Shown here piece after piece: positions 34,786-46,676 of a stretch of DNA of 64,000 bases. The position numbers and the translations under genes are program-made. This stretch comes from Cycas panzhihuaensis. Its lineage: Eukaryota > Cycadophyta. The stretch is taken from NCBI GenBank assembly GCA_023213395.1, contig CM041465.1, positions 88,543,741 to 88,607,740 on the forward strand, in the 5' to 3' direction. Each line of letters begins with the position of its first letter. Position 1 is the first letter of the stretch. The notes under the pieces are model-generated. The model worked only from the letters and a program-made list of their open reading frames with translations. It was not told the origin of the DNA and did no database searches.

Positions 34786-36030
34786 TTGGGAGGTGACATA
34801 ACGTTGAAATTTCAAAAGCAATACGAATTTGAGACAAAATAGCTCGTTCTGTAAAATTTGAGTGGTTGCACTACAGATTTAGGGTGAAAGTATGAAAATT
34901 ATAGCGAATTAATTTTACTGCATTTTTCCGTCTCCGTATTTTTGGGACAAATCTACAACCTCAACTTCAAGGAGCCATAACTTTGGCTAAGGTATCCAAA
35001 TGACCTCAATTATTTTTGATTATGCGTTTTTAAATTCTCTTTCTAATGGAAGTAGGTTGAGGTTCATTAGAGTTTAGAATAAAAGTTATGAGCAATTTAT
35101 CGAAGGTACTATTATAAATTTCTAGAAACCCTAATTGTGAAATTCTTAAAAGGAGCATAACTTTTGATCTAGATATCAGAATTCAATTTTGTTTGAACCG
35201 TTGGAATTGTATTTCGATGCCATCATTTCCATCTATATTTTATGTATTTTGAGCTATACTTTTTTAGAAATAAGGTTTGTGAATTTAAGGGTTTGATATT
35301 GATATGGTGACATGAATGAGGCAATGGTAATGAAGTGATTGTTTGAGGCTCTCTTATATATGTTGTGCATGGGAGAGTATTGTTACAAATGAGATGATAT
35401 TAAGTTATATTGATGTGAATGTATTTGGCACTCTATTGGTGATTTGAAGTGCATGATGGTGATTGTTTAATGGAAAATTAAGTACCTTCTTACATGTGTT
35501 CATATGAGAGAGCTATTGTGATGATGACATAGTATGGTGATGAAGCAACGGTGAATGTGTTTGCATTAATGAGTTGGGTGGCATATGGTGATTTAGTGAT
35601 CCTTGGAATGTGATTTATCTGAAGGGACTTTATGGGCATGATAAGACTAATTTGAGGGCAAGAAAGATAGTGATATAAGGCGATGAGATGCTTGTTGCAT
35701 GTGAGGTTAACATGACAAGATTGGGTAATTATTAGGCAATTAAGTGAAGTGTGATGTGTCTTGGTGATTTAATGGTGATATGAAGTATGCATGATTCCTA
35801 TGAGATGTATGTGGTATAAGCTTTGATTCTATGGTGAAGAAAGTGCTTCAGATATTCTTTGTATATGACTATTTGGCAATATGGGAGATGCATAAGGCAA
35901 TGATGTGATAATGAAGTCAGTGATATGAGGGACATGAGACATGAGAAAGTTTGTTGAGATTGATGGGTGAATTTGTTGATTAGAATAGGGACATGGTGTT
36001 AGAAAATGGCATTTACAATCATGGAGGATA
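34786..36030 (+). other. Leader of G, no gene seen
   Basis: It contains repeated CATAACTTT phrases (34977 and 35157) of the kind also seen in L and K. The second part is rich in GTGATG words. No protein motif was found. Confidence 0.5.
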
Positions 36031-36471
36031 ATGATGTGGTTATATATGCCCCAAACAAATGAATATTACTTAAGGGATTCATTTCTTCCAAGACCTAAGT
36101 GCAATGGTGAAGACTACTTTTGGACAATTAAAATGAGATATCTATTCATAGCTAGAGGTTTATGGAAGATTGTTACTGATGAATATGATATCCCTAATGA
36201 TGAAGAAGAAAAGGAAATGCTTGAGAAGAAAGATAAGAAAGCATTCATTATGATTCGTGCTGCATTCAATGATATTGATCTTCCTTCCAAATTCCATTTT
36301 GTTATTCCTATGATTCTACATGCAAGTAATGCTAAAGAAGCTTGGGATTTTCTAAGGGAAGTATTTAAACAAACTCCTGAAGAAATACAACGAATGATTG
36401 AAAAAGCAATTAAGGCTAGTTATGGTATAGGTACAACAAATGAAAAGGTATCATCAACATCGATGAGATAG
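36031..36471 (+). pseudogene. Gag of G
   Basis: 146 codons are open from an ATG. The block RPKCNGEDYFWTIKMRYLFI matches the DUF4219-like start of copia gag (N-G-x-N-Y-x-x-W). SNAKEAWDFLREVFKQ matches the later AKEAWDxL block. The protein would form the particle shell. After the stop the plus strand continues with acidic, gag-like pieces in other frames up to about 37020 (an HHHY-rich 75-codon stretch at 36792), so the frame seems shortened by a shift. No zinc knuckle was seen. Of all element proteins here it is one of the better preserved. Confidence 0.75.
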
Positions 36472-37112
36472 CATGTCAAGATGAAGAATGTTTAAGTATT
36501 GAAACTTCTCTTGTTGAATGCATTGATAAGATTACATATGAAGATATTGAAAGTGATGAATTGATTTCAAGGGAGATTGAATATGAATCGATGGTTCTAT
36601 AAAGGACGAGTCTTATATTGATGATATTCCTACTTTGAGTATTGATTCAAGTTTGAATGATATTTCTTCTTTGAGCATTGTTTCAAGTTCAAAGAGTATC
36701 AAGTTGATCAAGACTCCACCCTAAGGTTGAAGAACTCACTATTGTACATGGTGATCAAGAGTTTATACAAGATAATTATGACAAGCAAGTTGTGATTAAA
36801 GATGGTTGTTTACAGGGTCTACATCAAAATCGACTAGACTGTGCGATGAAGAATCATGATTTGTACTTGCTAGAGTTGCTACTTCAACATCATCACTACA
36901 GGATTGAAGATAGAAATCAAGTTGAGGACATCATCCTACAAAGGCATCAAGACATAATTGAAGATACAAATCAAGATAAAGACATCATTCTACAAAGAAA
37001 GACATCATTACAAATTTGAAGACAAGGATCAAGTTGAAGATATCATTTTCAAGACACTTCCAAGGACAAAGTGTTACAAGTACAAATGATCCAAATGTGC
37101 ATTAAGGGGGAG

Positions 37113-37335
37113 TGTTGGAATATTAATGCACATTTGTTTTGTACCACATACAAGTGGGTTCCACTCTCTATATTGGCCTGTACTATAAATACACAACATA
37201 GTGTATCATATTGTAATCATGATGTAAGGATGTTTTGTTAATACAATGGAGGTACCTTAAGGGTACAGATTCGATCTTGTGGAGGTGTGTTTTGTCTGCT
37301 TGTAAATATCTTATTACAGTGTCTATTTTCCAACA
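37113..37335 (+). repeat. 3' LTR of G
   Basis: Close copy of 34507-34732, preceded by the purine tract and followed by the CAAGT duplication. Confidence 0.9.
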
Positions 37336-37340
37336 CAAGT

Positions 37341-38440
37341 TCGGATCGATTTATCGAAGTCACAGGGTTTTAAAGTCTCAAATCAATCTTCCTGGCTGGT
37401 CATATGTCATGAAGCTCCTGCATCAATATACCATATGTCGCCATCCTTCAAACTAGTAGCCAAGGCAATAATGAGCACATTTTCTTCTTCCTTTTCTTCT
37501 ATTTTTTCCTTTCTATATCCTTCGATAGGCCATTTTCCTTTCTGGATCTCACTTCTTCGCTATGGGCATTGATATGGATAATGCTTGGTCTGCCCATAGT
37601 AGCAGAAAATGCCAAAAATTCTATAATTACTAGAGATAGGCCTAGTTTTTCCATAATTAAAACAAATTCTGGTATATCTACCTCATCCACATCCTCTATA
37701 TTCTTGCTAACATCCACACCCTCTAAAGTCTGATGTCAAGGCTCATCCATGATTCTAGTTTCTCCCATGTGGGCCTAGGTTCAACCTAGATGAAAAAGCA
37801 TCCTCCAGTTCTGAAGAATCCTCATACCTCTTGTTTCTCTGTTCCTATCTCAATAGCAACCCTGTTAATTCATCAAGAGTCATTTTATCAATCTGATCAC
37901 TATTCGTGATAGTGTTAATAGTTGTCTCAAAATATTTTGGCAACTTGGTTGCTACCAATTCCACCAATTCTTATTCTGAGATCAAGCCTCCTGCACTTAA
38001 TAGAATATTTTGAATTGAAATAACTTTATGCATGAACTCTGTTATAGTCTTACTCTCTTTCTTGTGTAATCTATATAATTCTTCTTTAAGAGCAATTATC
38101 TTGACCTTGTTCTTTTGTCCATATAAATTTTCAAGACATTTCCAAATAGCAGAAGATAAATTCAGTTTTTCAACATACACCAAGATTGAATTAGAGATTA
38201 ACATTTTCAGAGTGAGCATTCCTATATTATCTCTTTCCTCTTAATTTGCTAGCTTTGGATCTGAGCTATTTGGTCGAATTTCAGTTCCATTTACAATGCT
38301 CCAGGCATTTTAAACTCTCAAAATGGTTTCTACCTTAATCTTCCAGACATGGTAATTAAAATCAGTTAGCTTTTCTTGTTCTGGTAAGGAAATGAGTGTA
38401 GAGGCTATTGAGTCTAAGAAAATCTAAGATGACACAGTTT
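37341..38440 (-). pseudogene. Gag, zinc knuckles and protease start of F
   Basis: The gag core (37971-38219 and its extension to about 38440) reads NYHVWKIKVE, LKMLISNSI, then RLHKKESKTITEFMHKVISI, which is the UBN2-type copia gag. Further on, LPKYFETTINTIT and a knuckle region with FNYGKT and YQCP are at about 37590-37680. The protease active-site wording GDIWYIDAGAS-HMTS is at about 37400-37455 (family: W-x-x-D-S-G-A-S-x-H-M-T). The frame is interrupted by stops at several places. The protease is cut at 37336 by G. Confidence 0.85.
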
Positions 38441-39111
38441 GGGGTATACACTTATACATATTTTTGTACAAAAATGAAGTTGTATAGAATTGAATAAAAT
38501 GCACCTCAAAAGAAAGAGGGCAAAGCGAGGACCTCAGATCTGCTATTAGTTTTTTGAAACAACTTATAGATTTTGAGAAAATAGTCTTAAAAGATAAGGA
38601 GGCATGGCTAGGGCAAGATACATTTTTACTTGAATTTTTAAAAACACTATGCCAAATTCTTCAATATTGGTCACAATGTCTTTTTGATGTTAATACACAA
38701 CATTTATGATAGATTTGATCTAAAGAATTGTGAGGAAATAAAAGAAATCTGTGAAAATAGCTCAAACCCTGCATGGACTAGTAAAGTGGGAAAAATGACC
38801 TTAAAACTTTCTCGGATGACTTCGACCTTGAAGAGAAAAGTGATGGGAAGACTAAGATCTACTTGTTGGTGAAATTTTGTCTCAATATTAAACACTTGAA
38901 TTTTTCTATCTGTACAACCATACAGTTCCATACACAGGTCGTATAACACCTTAAATTCACCTTCAGATAAGTTCTTCTAATAGTCTTGACACTCAGTCTG
39001 GCCTTATTAGCTTCTATGTTTATTGGCCTCTCTATCTGCCTTATACTGGGACTACCTTTCTCAGGCACCAAACCCTTTCTCAAACAGGCAAGGTAACCTA
39101 CTCTGATACCA
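38441..39111 (-). other. Leader of F with primer-binding site
   Basis: The region between gag and the right LTR has open frames (38684-38872 plus, 38704-39083 minus) that look random. The plus strand CTCTGATACCATG at about 39100-39112 is the reverse of TGGTATCAGAG, the primer site. Confidence 0.6.
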
Positions 39112-39353
39112 TGTTAGCAATCTCAGCAGTAATAAGGCAAGGAAATGACTTTTATTCCATGGAGATCTAGTCTCCTTTAAATATACATCCTCAAAGATGA
39201 CCGATACCAATTGAAATATAAATGATCTATGATAAACAACCAAGTGTCATTACCTTAGACTTAAGTTACATTTAAGGGTGCTCAACTTGACCCCTTTTTA
39301 CACTTAGATAAAACATTACATTTCAAACCTAGATAAAACATTACATCTCAATA
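39112..39353 (-). repeat. 5' LTR of F (right copy)
   Basis: Starts TGTTAGCAATCTCAGCAG and ends CATCTCAATA. It has the same length as the left copy and is followed by the GGGCT duplication. Confidence 0.9.
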
Positions 39354-39358
39354 GGGCT

Positions 39359-41514
39359 TTATAAGATATAAAGCCTCTAATAGAGATGTTTCTAGATGAT
39401 TATAGGTGGGTAGTCCCACACCTATGAGATTTCATAAATTGATTGCTTGTGTTCAAGAAAAGAATAAACATACTCAAGTTGGTCTCTAGTAGGCTGTAGG
39501 CTACTTTTGAAAAAGAGCTATAGGAGTCTAATAGGTTTAGCATCTTCAAATAATAAGGTTCTAGGCCTAGTACTTATGGTAACTTGATAAAATCCATTTA
39601 TCTAAAAATGGTAGTACATATTAAATACAAGTCTAGACAAAGCCAAATTAGTGGTTATAGATATTAAGAAGATAGAAGAAGTGGTTGAATCTTTGTTATC
39701 TAAGATAAACTCCTTAACTAATGAATATAATGCTTATTCTCTAGATAATGAAGTACTTATGAGTAAGCACAAATTCATCAAAACCTCAAAGGAGGAGACA
39801 AAGGAAGCTATGAAGTAGTTTACCTTTGACCAAGAAACAAAGCCCAATAAATGAGTTTTATAAATATTTAAATAGGCTTCCCAATATGTAGGCCTCTGGG
39901 GTTTGATGGTAAGAGAGAAATACAACCTTACCCTATTTAATGATGAGATATATAAATTAGAGGGAAGTATACAAGTGATTAACCTATAAGTAATCCCCCT
40001 TCTACAATAAGAATTGGCATCAAAGATGGGGGAATTAATAGTGGAAGAAGGAACCTAGGGTTATTAAAGAATCAACAAATGAACTAGGTTCAAAATGTCT
40101 ACTTTTGTATAACTAGAGGACTAGATATTAAGAATTAACCATTAAAGGGTTGGTTAGATTACTTTAGGGTAGTCATGTTCATACTTAATGTGCCTTAATT
40201 GCTATAATAATAACCAGAAATAGGTGGAAAAGAACTAACAACATTCATCAATGATCAATTAAGTGGTTGGATACATTTAAGCCTCAACATATAGAACATG
40301 AAGGTAAAAGGAGGGGTTGTAAAGAAAAAATATGTAACTTTTGCTTAAAGCACATTAATATTGTTTTGCTTTAGTTCTTTGTTTGTTTTACTTATTTTCC
40401 CTCTTTCCTATTCATTTATATACAAGAGTCTAATGATTTATCATCCTTCTCAAATTTGTATTTTGTAAAGTTAAACCCACACAAGAATCTTGGGTTGTGG
40501 GAAGAAGACTAACAATAGTGGAGGTGCTAAACATATTGAAGTTATGAAGTGTTAGAGTCTATTGGTACTTAATTGAGAATTATTTTATAGCTTGTTATAG
40601 GATTTTAGGTAGCTCTACTCCTATTTTTGTTGTAAACTTATTATCCTTGGATATCTAAATGTAATACAAGTTTATTTAGAGCTACTGGTGCAACTTATAA
40701 AATATTTTGATATGTAATATATGTATTTATTCATAAGTTTTCACTACTTCATTGGTGTAATTAATTAATGAATGTATCTCAACCTTGAGAAGTGTATATC
40801 CATAAGTTGTTTATCATTAGTCTCTATTTTTCTTATTTTATTATGGGTATTACATTATTGTTCTTTCACTGATATAAGGGTTTAGTCTATTTGGTTATTG
40901 AATCAAAGAAATAAATAGATTTATACATTAGTTATCTTTTTTGGGTTGGTTTGTAGCTAGAATCAATAGATTAAGCTATATTTCAAATTATTTAGTTTGG
41001 TTAGTAGCTTTGAATGGTAGTTAATATCATGGTTTAGGGCATGTTACTCTTCATCTTATTTGCTTATTCTTCCTCTAATTATCATAGTGGTGAATTAAGT
41101 GATCCATCTCTATTGATCTACGTAAATGATAATTTGTTATCTCTTTTCATTCTTGCTTTCTTTTTGTTTGTCATACCTTTAGGTTTTTAATCATATCACC
41201 TTGGTGTTATAACAATAATAATCACATTCTCTAAAGTAAATCATTCCTATTTAAGTAAAGGGTCTTTTTAACTCCTTAGTGTTGATCTTTATGTTTAAGC
41301 TAGTCTTAGATATCTACAAACTAATAAGTCATTTCCAAGACACTTTTGGACACAACAAAGATAGATTAATAGGTCTTGTAACCCCTTACTATTGACTATT
41401 ACCCTTGAGGTAGCTTGAGGTATTTGCTAACTAGTTATTCCATATTAAGGCATTTTTGGATAACACAACGACAATGAGCAACATGTGGCTAATTTTATTT
41501 TTATAAGGAAGAAG
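39359..41514 (+). other. Interior of M before RT, mostly unassigned
   Basis: The first kilobase has protein-like pieces that may be gag (around 40150-40270). I see no knuckle or protease. From about 40400 the sequence is AT-rich without frames. A diverged tandem duplication of about 112 bp lies at 41268-41492 (ACACTTTTGGACACAACAAAG against GCATTTTTGGATAACACAAC). Confidence 0.4.
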
Positions 41515-42580
41515 AATGAAGATAAAGGTTATGTGGTGGTTTTAGGAATTTAAATGAAGAGTCCCTAAGGAATAATTACCCTCTTCCTAAAATGGAATGA
41601 ATTCTATAAATAATTATGAGCTTTAAGATGGTGTCTTTGCTTGATGGTTTTTTAGGATCCAACCGAGTCCTTGTAGTTGAGGAAGACCAATTTAAGGCTA
41701 CATTTATAATAATTTAGAAAACCATTACTTATAAAATGATACCATTCGACCTGGTGAGTGTATGAGTAACCTTCCATAGAGTAATGGATCATGCATTTAA
41801 AGACTTGATAGGTATTATCAATGTTATTTATTTAGATGAAATGACATTGTTTTATAAAAATTAGATTTATCACAGAAGGAGGGTGTTGCAAAGGTGTATA
41901 GAGTTTAACATTTTAGTAAATCCAAAGAAAATGATCTTCGAGATAAGCATTGGTAAGCTACTAGGTTTATATTATTTCTAAAGGAGGACTTTATATATAG
42001 ACCTAGATTATGTTAAAGGCATCAAAGAGTTATCACTTCCTATAAATAAGAAAGTAGTTTAGGCCTTCTTTAGGAAGATTTACTTCTTATGAAGATTCAT
42101 TCTATATTTTTCCAAGATCATCATCCCTATAAACATGCCTTGAATAAAAAATATAGAGTTCAAATGGACCAAAGAAGTTAAGTAGGTCTTTTTTCAAATC
42201 AATGAGTGGATTTCAAAAGTACCCATACAGATTAGTTCTGATTTTGAAGAGGATTTTATTATCTACTCCTATTCCTTTGAAGGAGCTTATGCAACCATGC
42301 TATTACAAAAGGATGAAGAAGGGTAAGAAAATTCTATTGCATTCCTAAGCAAGTTCTAGAGGACTACTAATTGAGGTATACTAATGTTGAAAAGCAAGGT
42401 TATACTTTTGTTAAAACCATGCAAGACTTTAAAAGTTATATTGTTCATAATCATACTATAACTTATGTTCCCTTGACCCCAGTTAAAACCATGCTCAATA
42501 AAGCAAATCCAACTAAAAGTTGGACTAAATAGTTGGCCAAAATTTAATAACTTAATATAGATATAAACTTAATGAAAATA
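41515..42580 (+). pseudogene. gypsy reverse transcriptase and RNase H of M
   Basis: The plus strand reads FRNLNEESLRNNYPLPKME, MVSLLDGFLGSNRVLVVEED, then HRVMDHAFKDLIGIINVIYL with DEMT (family: YLDDIT; the second D reads E). NPKKMIFEISIGKLLG follows, which is the fingers-palm-thumb order of gypsy RT. FEEDFIIYSYSFEGAYATML at about 42240-42305 is the start of RNase H. Both belong to the pol of a Ty3/gypsy element. Stops and a lost catalytic aspartate show it is inactive. Confidence 0.8.
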
Positions 42581-42699
42581 GTTAAAGATTAGGGTTGTTA
42601 TAAGTTAATGTTAAAGATTGGGTTGTAAATCTAGTCAAACTTAAGGAAGAATAAAGATTGCACCATGAGGAGTTAATCAATACTTAGCTTAAAGAAGGA

Positions 42700-43302
42700 G
42701 ATTATTCTAACCTTGATCATTTCCTCCAAAATGTTCATACTATTTGTATAATAGGTTCTATCTTAAATCCATAGATAAAAGATCTTAAAGTTAAGAGTAG
42801 TTTCATGTGTCCTCTTATAAAGATAATTATATAGGAGAGGTTATGATGGAACTCTATTGGAATGCTTGGGAAAAAAAGAGGACTCTAGGTGATGGAAAAT
42901 TTTCATATTAGATTATATTGAGGGAAACACTTAATAGAAGTTATTACACATAATATTATTAGGGTAGGCTACCTTTTGCCTACCATATTCAAGCATGCTT
43001 TTTAAAGGATACAGATTTGCTTAGTTTACTAGAAATTTATTGGAAAATAAAATTAATAACTATACATCTATAACTAGTGTTTTCCAACCATCATTTAAAC
43101 AATGAGATTTGAACTTCATCGAACCTATAAATCTAGGTTTTAATAAAAGTCATACCTTTATTCTTACAACCATTGATTATTTTACAAGGTAGGTTTAATT
43201 CCTAGCATCTATAAAATCCATCTTTACTTTAATCATTGAATTTTTTAAAACATATTATATTGCTAAAATTTGGCATTTTAACTTGGCTTTTAATAATGGC
43301 TT
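42700..43302 (+). pseudogene. gypsy integrase of M, cut by H
   Basis: LDFIGP-like wording decayed to LNFIEPINLGFN, then SHTFILTTIDYFTR and IIEFFKTYYIAKI, are found at about 43110-43280. They match the catalytic core of gypsy integrase (TDYFT-R-VEA block). The N-terminal zinc part is too decayed to place exactly. The frame ends at the LTR of H, just before the second acidic residue would appear. Confidence 0.7.
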
Positions 43303-43808
43303 TGTTGGATATGTTGAATACTTTGTAAATGTTATATGGATATAAACATTACACTTGAGTCTCTTTGTCAAGTTCGAGGTCCCATTATAGGCCCTTTGGC
43401 TAGGGGGTTTGGGGGGCTAATGGCACCCTAGGTGGGGTTCATAGGAGGGTTTTTGGGGAGCCCCTAAGAAAAAATTTTGGGTGTCTTATGGGGTTCTTTT
43501 TTGGCTCATGGTTTATGCCCATTCTATAATAAAACCGCAAGGTGGTATCTTATAAAGTTGTTTCTATATATTCTTCTATAATGGTATATGTAAAGAGGTT
43601 AAATGAATCTTTAATGAGTTGATGAGAAGAGTTGGGATTTTTATCTCTATAATTCTTCAACTGTTACTTAGATTAATAAAAGGTCTATGCTTAGACCAAA
43701 ATTTCCTAGTATTCTTTATTATGTGATTGGTTTACTTATGTTATTCACTCTTTGCATGGTTTAGAGTTCTGTTAATACATTACTTCTATGGTTATATTTT
43801 CTCTTTAT
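43303..43808 (+). repeat. 5' LTR of H, with a G-rich tract
   Basis: Starts TGTTGGATATGTTGAATAC. The primer site follows its end. A tract at 43403-43458 has runs of G (5, 6, 4, 3 and 4) on the plus strand in an otherwise AT-rich LTR. There is no second copy in the window, so the right end rests on the primer site. Confidence 0.65.
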
Positions 43809-43879
43809 TTGGTATTAGAGTTAAGGGTTTTAGTTTTGTGAAGATCCATTTGATGAGTAGGAGCCTTGTTTGGTGAACT

Positions 43880-44640
43880 TGGGTGCAAAGATTATGGTAA
43901 GTGCTACAAAGATAGAGATTAAAATGTTCAATGGCCAAAACTTTGAGTTGCGGAAGTTAAAGATGGAATATATCCTCATAAAAAAGGATCAATGGATTAC
44001 TATAGTAGAAACAAATCCTATAAATATTATTGATAAAGACTAAAAGAAGCTTGATAAAAAAGTAATTATTTTAATAAGGTTATGCCTTTTAGGCATGATA
44101 TTATTAAATATTACCATAGAGTCTACAACTAAAGATCTATGGAATAAGTTAGAGGTACTGTATTAGACTAAGTCCTTAGTTAATAAGTTATTTCTTTGAA
44201 AAGAACTATATTCACGTAAGATGAGTGATGGAGATGTAGTTATAGATCATCTCACTACATTTAACACCATGGTGAGCTAGCTTATTTTATTTGGGATAAC
44301 AATGTCTAAGAAAGACAAGTGTATTACCCTACTATATTCAGTTCCTAATTCTCAGGATAATCTTATGATGATGATTAGTAGCACAAATGCTAACAATCTA
44401 AAATTTGATAATGTTATTATTGCTATTTTATTAAAAGAGATAAGGCAACAATAAGAGGCACACATAAGGCCTAAGAACAATAAAGGTCTAGGAACAAACA
44501 AACAAAATTAAGAGGGAAATCTAAACCTCTAATTAGAGGCACCTTGGTATGTTAGAGATGTGGGAAGGCTAACCATGTGAAGAGATAATGTTGAGTCAAG
44601 GTTGATAAGGGAAAGTCACTTGAAGCTACTTCTTGCACAA
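43880..44640 (+). pseudogene. copia gag and zinc knuckle of H
   Basis: The plus strand reads MFNGQNFELRKLKMEYILIK (gag start) and TKDLWNKLEVLY, followed by SDGDVVIDHLTTFNTMV (UBN2 region). At about 44560-44600 CGKANHVKR-C is the knuckle (C-x2-C-x4-H-x4-C, with the first C placed just before). Several stops interrupt the frame. Confidence 0.8.
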
Positions 44641-44689
44641 TAGTAAAAATCTTCAATGAAGCTAATGATGATGTTTATTGGCAACCTTA

Positions 44690-45990
44690 GGTAAGTTATC
44701 AAATGTTGAGACTTAGTTAATTGACTCTAATACCTTACTTCATGTTACTGTCCATAGGGAGTGGTTTTAGAAATACAAAAGTATTAATGGAAGTGAAGTA
44801 TTTCTTAGGGATTATTACTCATATAAAATTACAAGTTGTGGAAAGGTAAAGGTTCAATTTATAGATAGAAGAATTAAAACTATCTCTAATATAAATAATA
44901 TTCTTAATTTGACTATGAGTATATTATTTATTAGTCAATTGGGTGATATAGAATTAAAAGTAATTTTTAATAAAGATAGTTACAAAATTGTTTAAGGAAT
45001 ATTAGTGTTAGTAAGAGGGGTCTAATTTGGAATGCTATATAATCTTAATGTAAGCACTATGTGTGTTGGCAATTGCAGTTTGATTATTATAGAAAGTAGC
45101 AATAAGGTAGGTGGGACCCAAGTATCACTTGCTAGTAAAATTGTATTGTGACATCAAAGATTGGGCCATATTAGAGAGAAAGGCCCCCATGGTTTATTCT
45201 CTAAAGATATGGCATAAGACATCTCTAGAATTAATGGCTTCTTTGATTTTGATTTCTATGAACATTATGTGTATAGTAAATAGTATCATGTCAATTTTCT
45301 TTCAAGCTCGAAGATAGTAAAGGGTATTCTATAACTAGTACACAATGATATTTTTAGACTTTTTAATGTGGGTGGGTCTAAGTACTTTATCTCATTCATA
45401 AATGATTTCTCGAAAAGACATGGTTGTACTTTCTTAGGAAGAAATTTGAGATCTTCTATAAATTTAAAAAATTTAAGGCCTTGATAAAAAATTAGAGTGA
45501 TAGGTAGATCATGGTATTTAAGACTGATAATGGAGGTGAGTTTTGGTTAAAGGAGTTTGAGTAGTTCTATACATAGTATGAGATAATATAGTAGAAGATA
45601 AATCCCTATACACCATGACAGAACAACATGGTTAAAAGGATGAATAGGACCTTACTGGAGAGATCAAGGGGTATGCTCACTACTATAGGTTTAGAAAAGA
45701 AATTCTGGGCTAAGGCTATGATGACAATAAGCTACATGATAAATAGATCATTGACTATTATCTTAATATACAAAACACTTAAAGAAGTGTGGTCTGGTAA
45801 GAAGCCATCTCTTGGTCATTTTAAAGTTTTTGGTTGTGAAGCTTTTATGCATGTTCCTAACATATAGAGGACTAAGCTTGATTACAAAGCACAAAAGACT
45901 ATTTTCATTGACTATGATGATGGCATTAAATGATTCAAGCTTTATTACCCTGAAACATATAAATTTATGTATAGTCATGATGTTATCTTT
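44690..45990 (+). pseudogene. copia protease and integrase of H
   Basis: A degenerate protease (LIDSNTLLHVT, family: DSGASxHMT) lies near 44720-44750. The pre-integrase block HQRLGHIREKG is at about 45150-45185. Integrase pieces FNVGGSKYFISFINDFSKR (about 45360-45420), LERSRGMLTTIGLEKKFWAK and INRS (45628 on) and KVFGCEAFMHVPNI (about 45820-45865) follow. The longest open part is 79 codons (45628-45867). It is dead because of stops between these parts. Confidence 0.8.
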
Positions 45991-46224
45991 AGATAGAAGT
46001 TTAAATATCTAAAGCAGGATAAAGAACTAAAGGAGGAAGACTCTAAAAAGTTATAGTTTAAGATAAGGGATGAAGATTCTATATCAAACTATGAGTTAGT
46101 TGAAGAGGAAGGACTAGTTGTGGAGGTAGTCTAACATCAAGAATCCCACATCTTGAGGAGATTAATTCATAAGAGAAGATAACCTAACAGGTATATTCTT
46201 AAAGACTTCCATCACTTTTATTTC

Positions 46225-46676
46225 ATTTTATCTACTATAGATGATGATCTAGGTATTGTTTGGAAGGCTCTAGAGTTAAAAGAAAGCCAACTTTGGATGA
46301 AGGCTATAGAAGAAGAAATGATGGCCTTGGATAAAAATAACACATGGGACTTGATGGACCTGCTTGATGATAGAAAACCTATTGATAATAAATAGATCTT
46401 TAAGAAGAATTTTTGGGAAAATAATACTATGAAAAAGTACAAGGCCTACTTGGTAGCAAAGGGCTATTCCCAGGTCAAAGGAATATGTTTTGATGAGCTA
46501 TTTTCTTCTATTGCAAAGGTATCTTTAATTAGATTTTTATTGCCTATAGTAGTTGCCTACGGTCTTGAGGTGGATCAAATGAATTTGAATATTACATTTT
46601 TTTCATGATGACCACGAGGAAGGAAATTACATGTTATAGCTTAAAGGTTTTGAAGTTGTAGGAAAGGAGAATATGG
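46225..46676 (+). pseudogene. copia reverse transcriptase of H, N-terminal half
   Basis: The plus strand reads SQLWMKAIEEEMMALDKNNT, then KYKAYLVAKGYSQVKGICFD, then VDQMNLNITFF and GFEVVGKENMV. These are the linker, finger and palm blocks of copia RT. The catalytic YVDD lies beyond the break made by I. Confidence 0.85.

Larger units (their letters stand above)
34507..37335 (+). mobile_element. Gag-only non-autonomous copia-like element G, nested in F
   Basis: LTRs of 226 and 223 bp lie at 34507-34732 and 37113-37335. The 5 bp CAAGT precedes the left LTR (34502-34506) and follows the right one (37336-37340), a perfect target duplication. A primer-binding site follows the left LTR at 34733, and ATTAAGGGGGAG precedes the right LTR. 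The total is only 2.8 kb, with one gag-like frame and no protease, integrase or RT. It fits the class of terminal-repeat elements with a GAG domain that move with enzymes of other elements. Orientation is opposite to F. Confidence 0.92.
24929..39353 (-). mobile_element. Ty1/copia element F, full length before two insertions
   Basis: Both LTRs are 242 bp (24929-25170 and 39112-39353) and differ at about 22 positions by my count. The 5 bp GGGCT flanks both ends (24924-24928 and 39354-39358). The primer-binding site TGGTATCAGAG lies next to the right LTR on the minus strand. On the minus strand the order is gag, zinc knuckle, protease, integrase, RT, RNase H, the copia order. B sits between integrase and RT, and G sits just after the protease. 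Removing both restores the domain order. It is dead: every domain has stops or shifts. Confidence 0.92.
24269..43302 (+). mobile_element. Ty3/gypsy element M, split by copia F and cut by copia H
   Basis: LTR 24269-24622 is followed by a duplicated tRNA-Met-type primer site. The adjoining interior (24658-24923) meets 39359 onward once copia F and its GGGCT duplication are removed. Gypsy reverse transcriptase (about 41515-42330), RNase H pieces and integrase (about 42700-43302) follow on the plus strand. They stop where the LTR of H begins. The link between the LTR and the distant pol is inferred from matching orientation, order and the F insertion. The 3' LTR is not in the window. Confidence 0.55.
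43303..46676 (+). mobile_element. Ty1/copia element H, 5' part, cut by gypsy I
   Basis: A left LTR (43303-43808), primer-binding site (43810: TGGTATTAGAG), gag, zinc knuckle, protease, integrase and the first half of RT follow in copia order on the plus strand. RT ends abruptly at GKENMV, exactly where the LTR of I starts. The rest of RT, RNase H and the right LTR are not in the window, so I cannot test for a target duplication. Confidence 0.85.
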
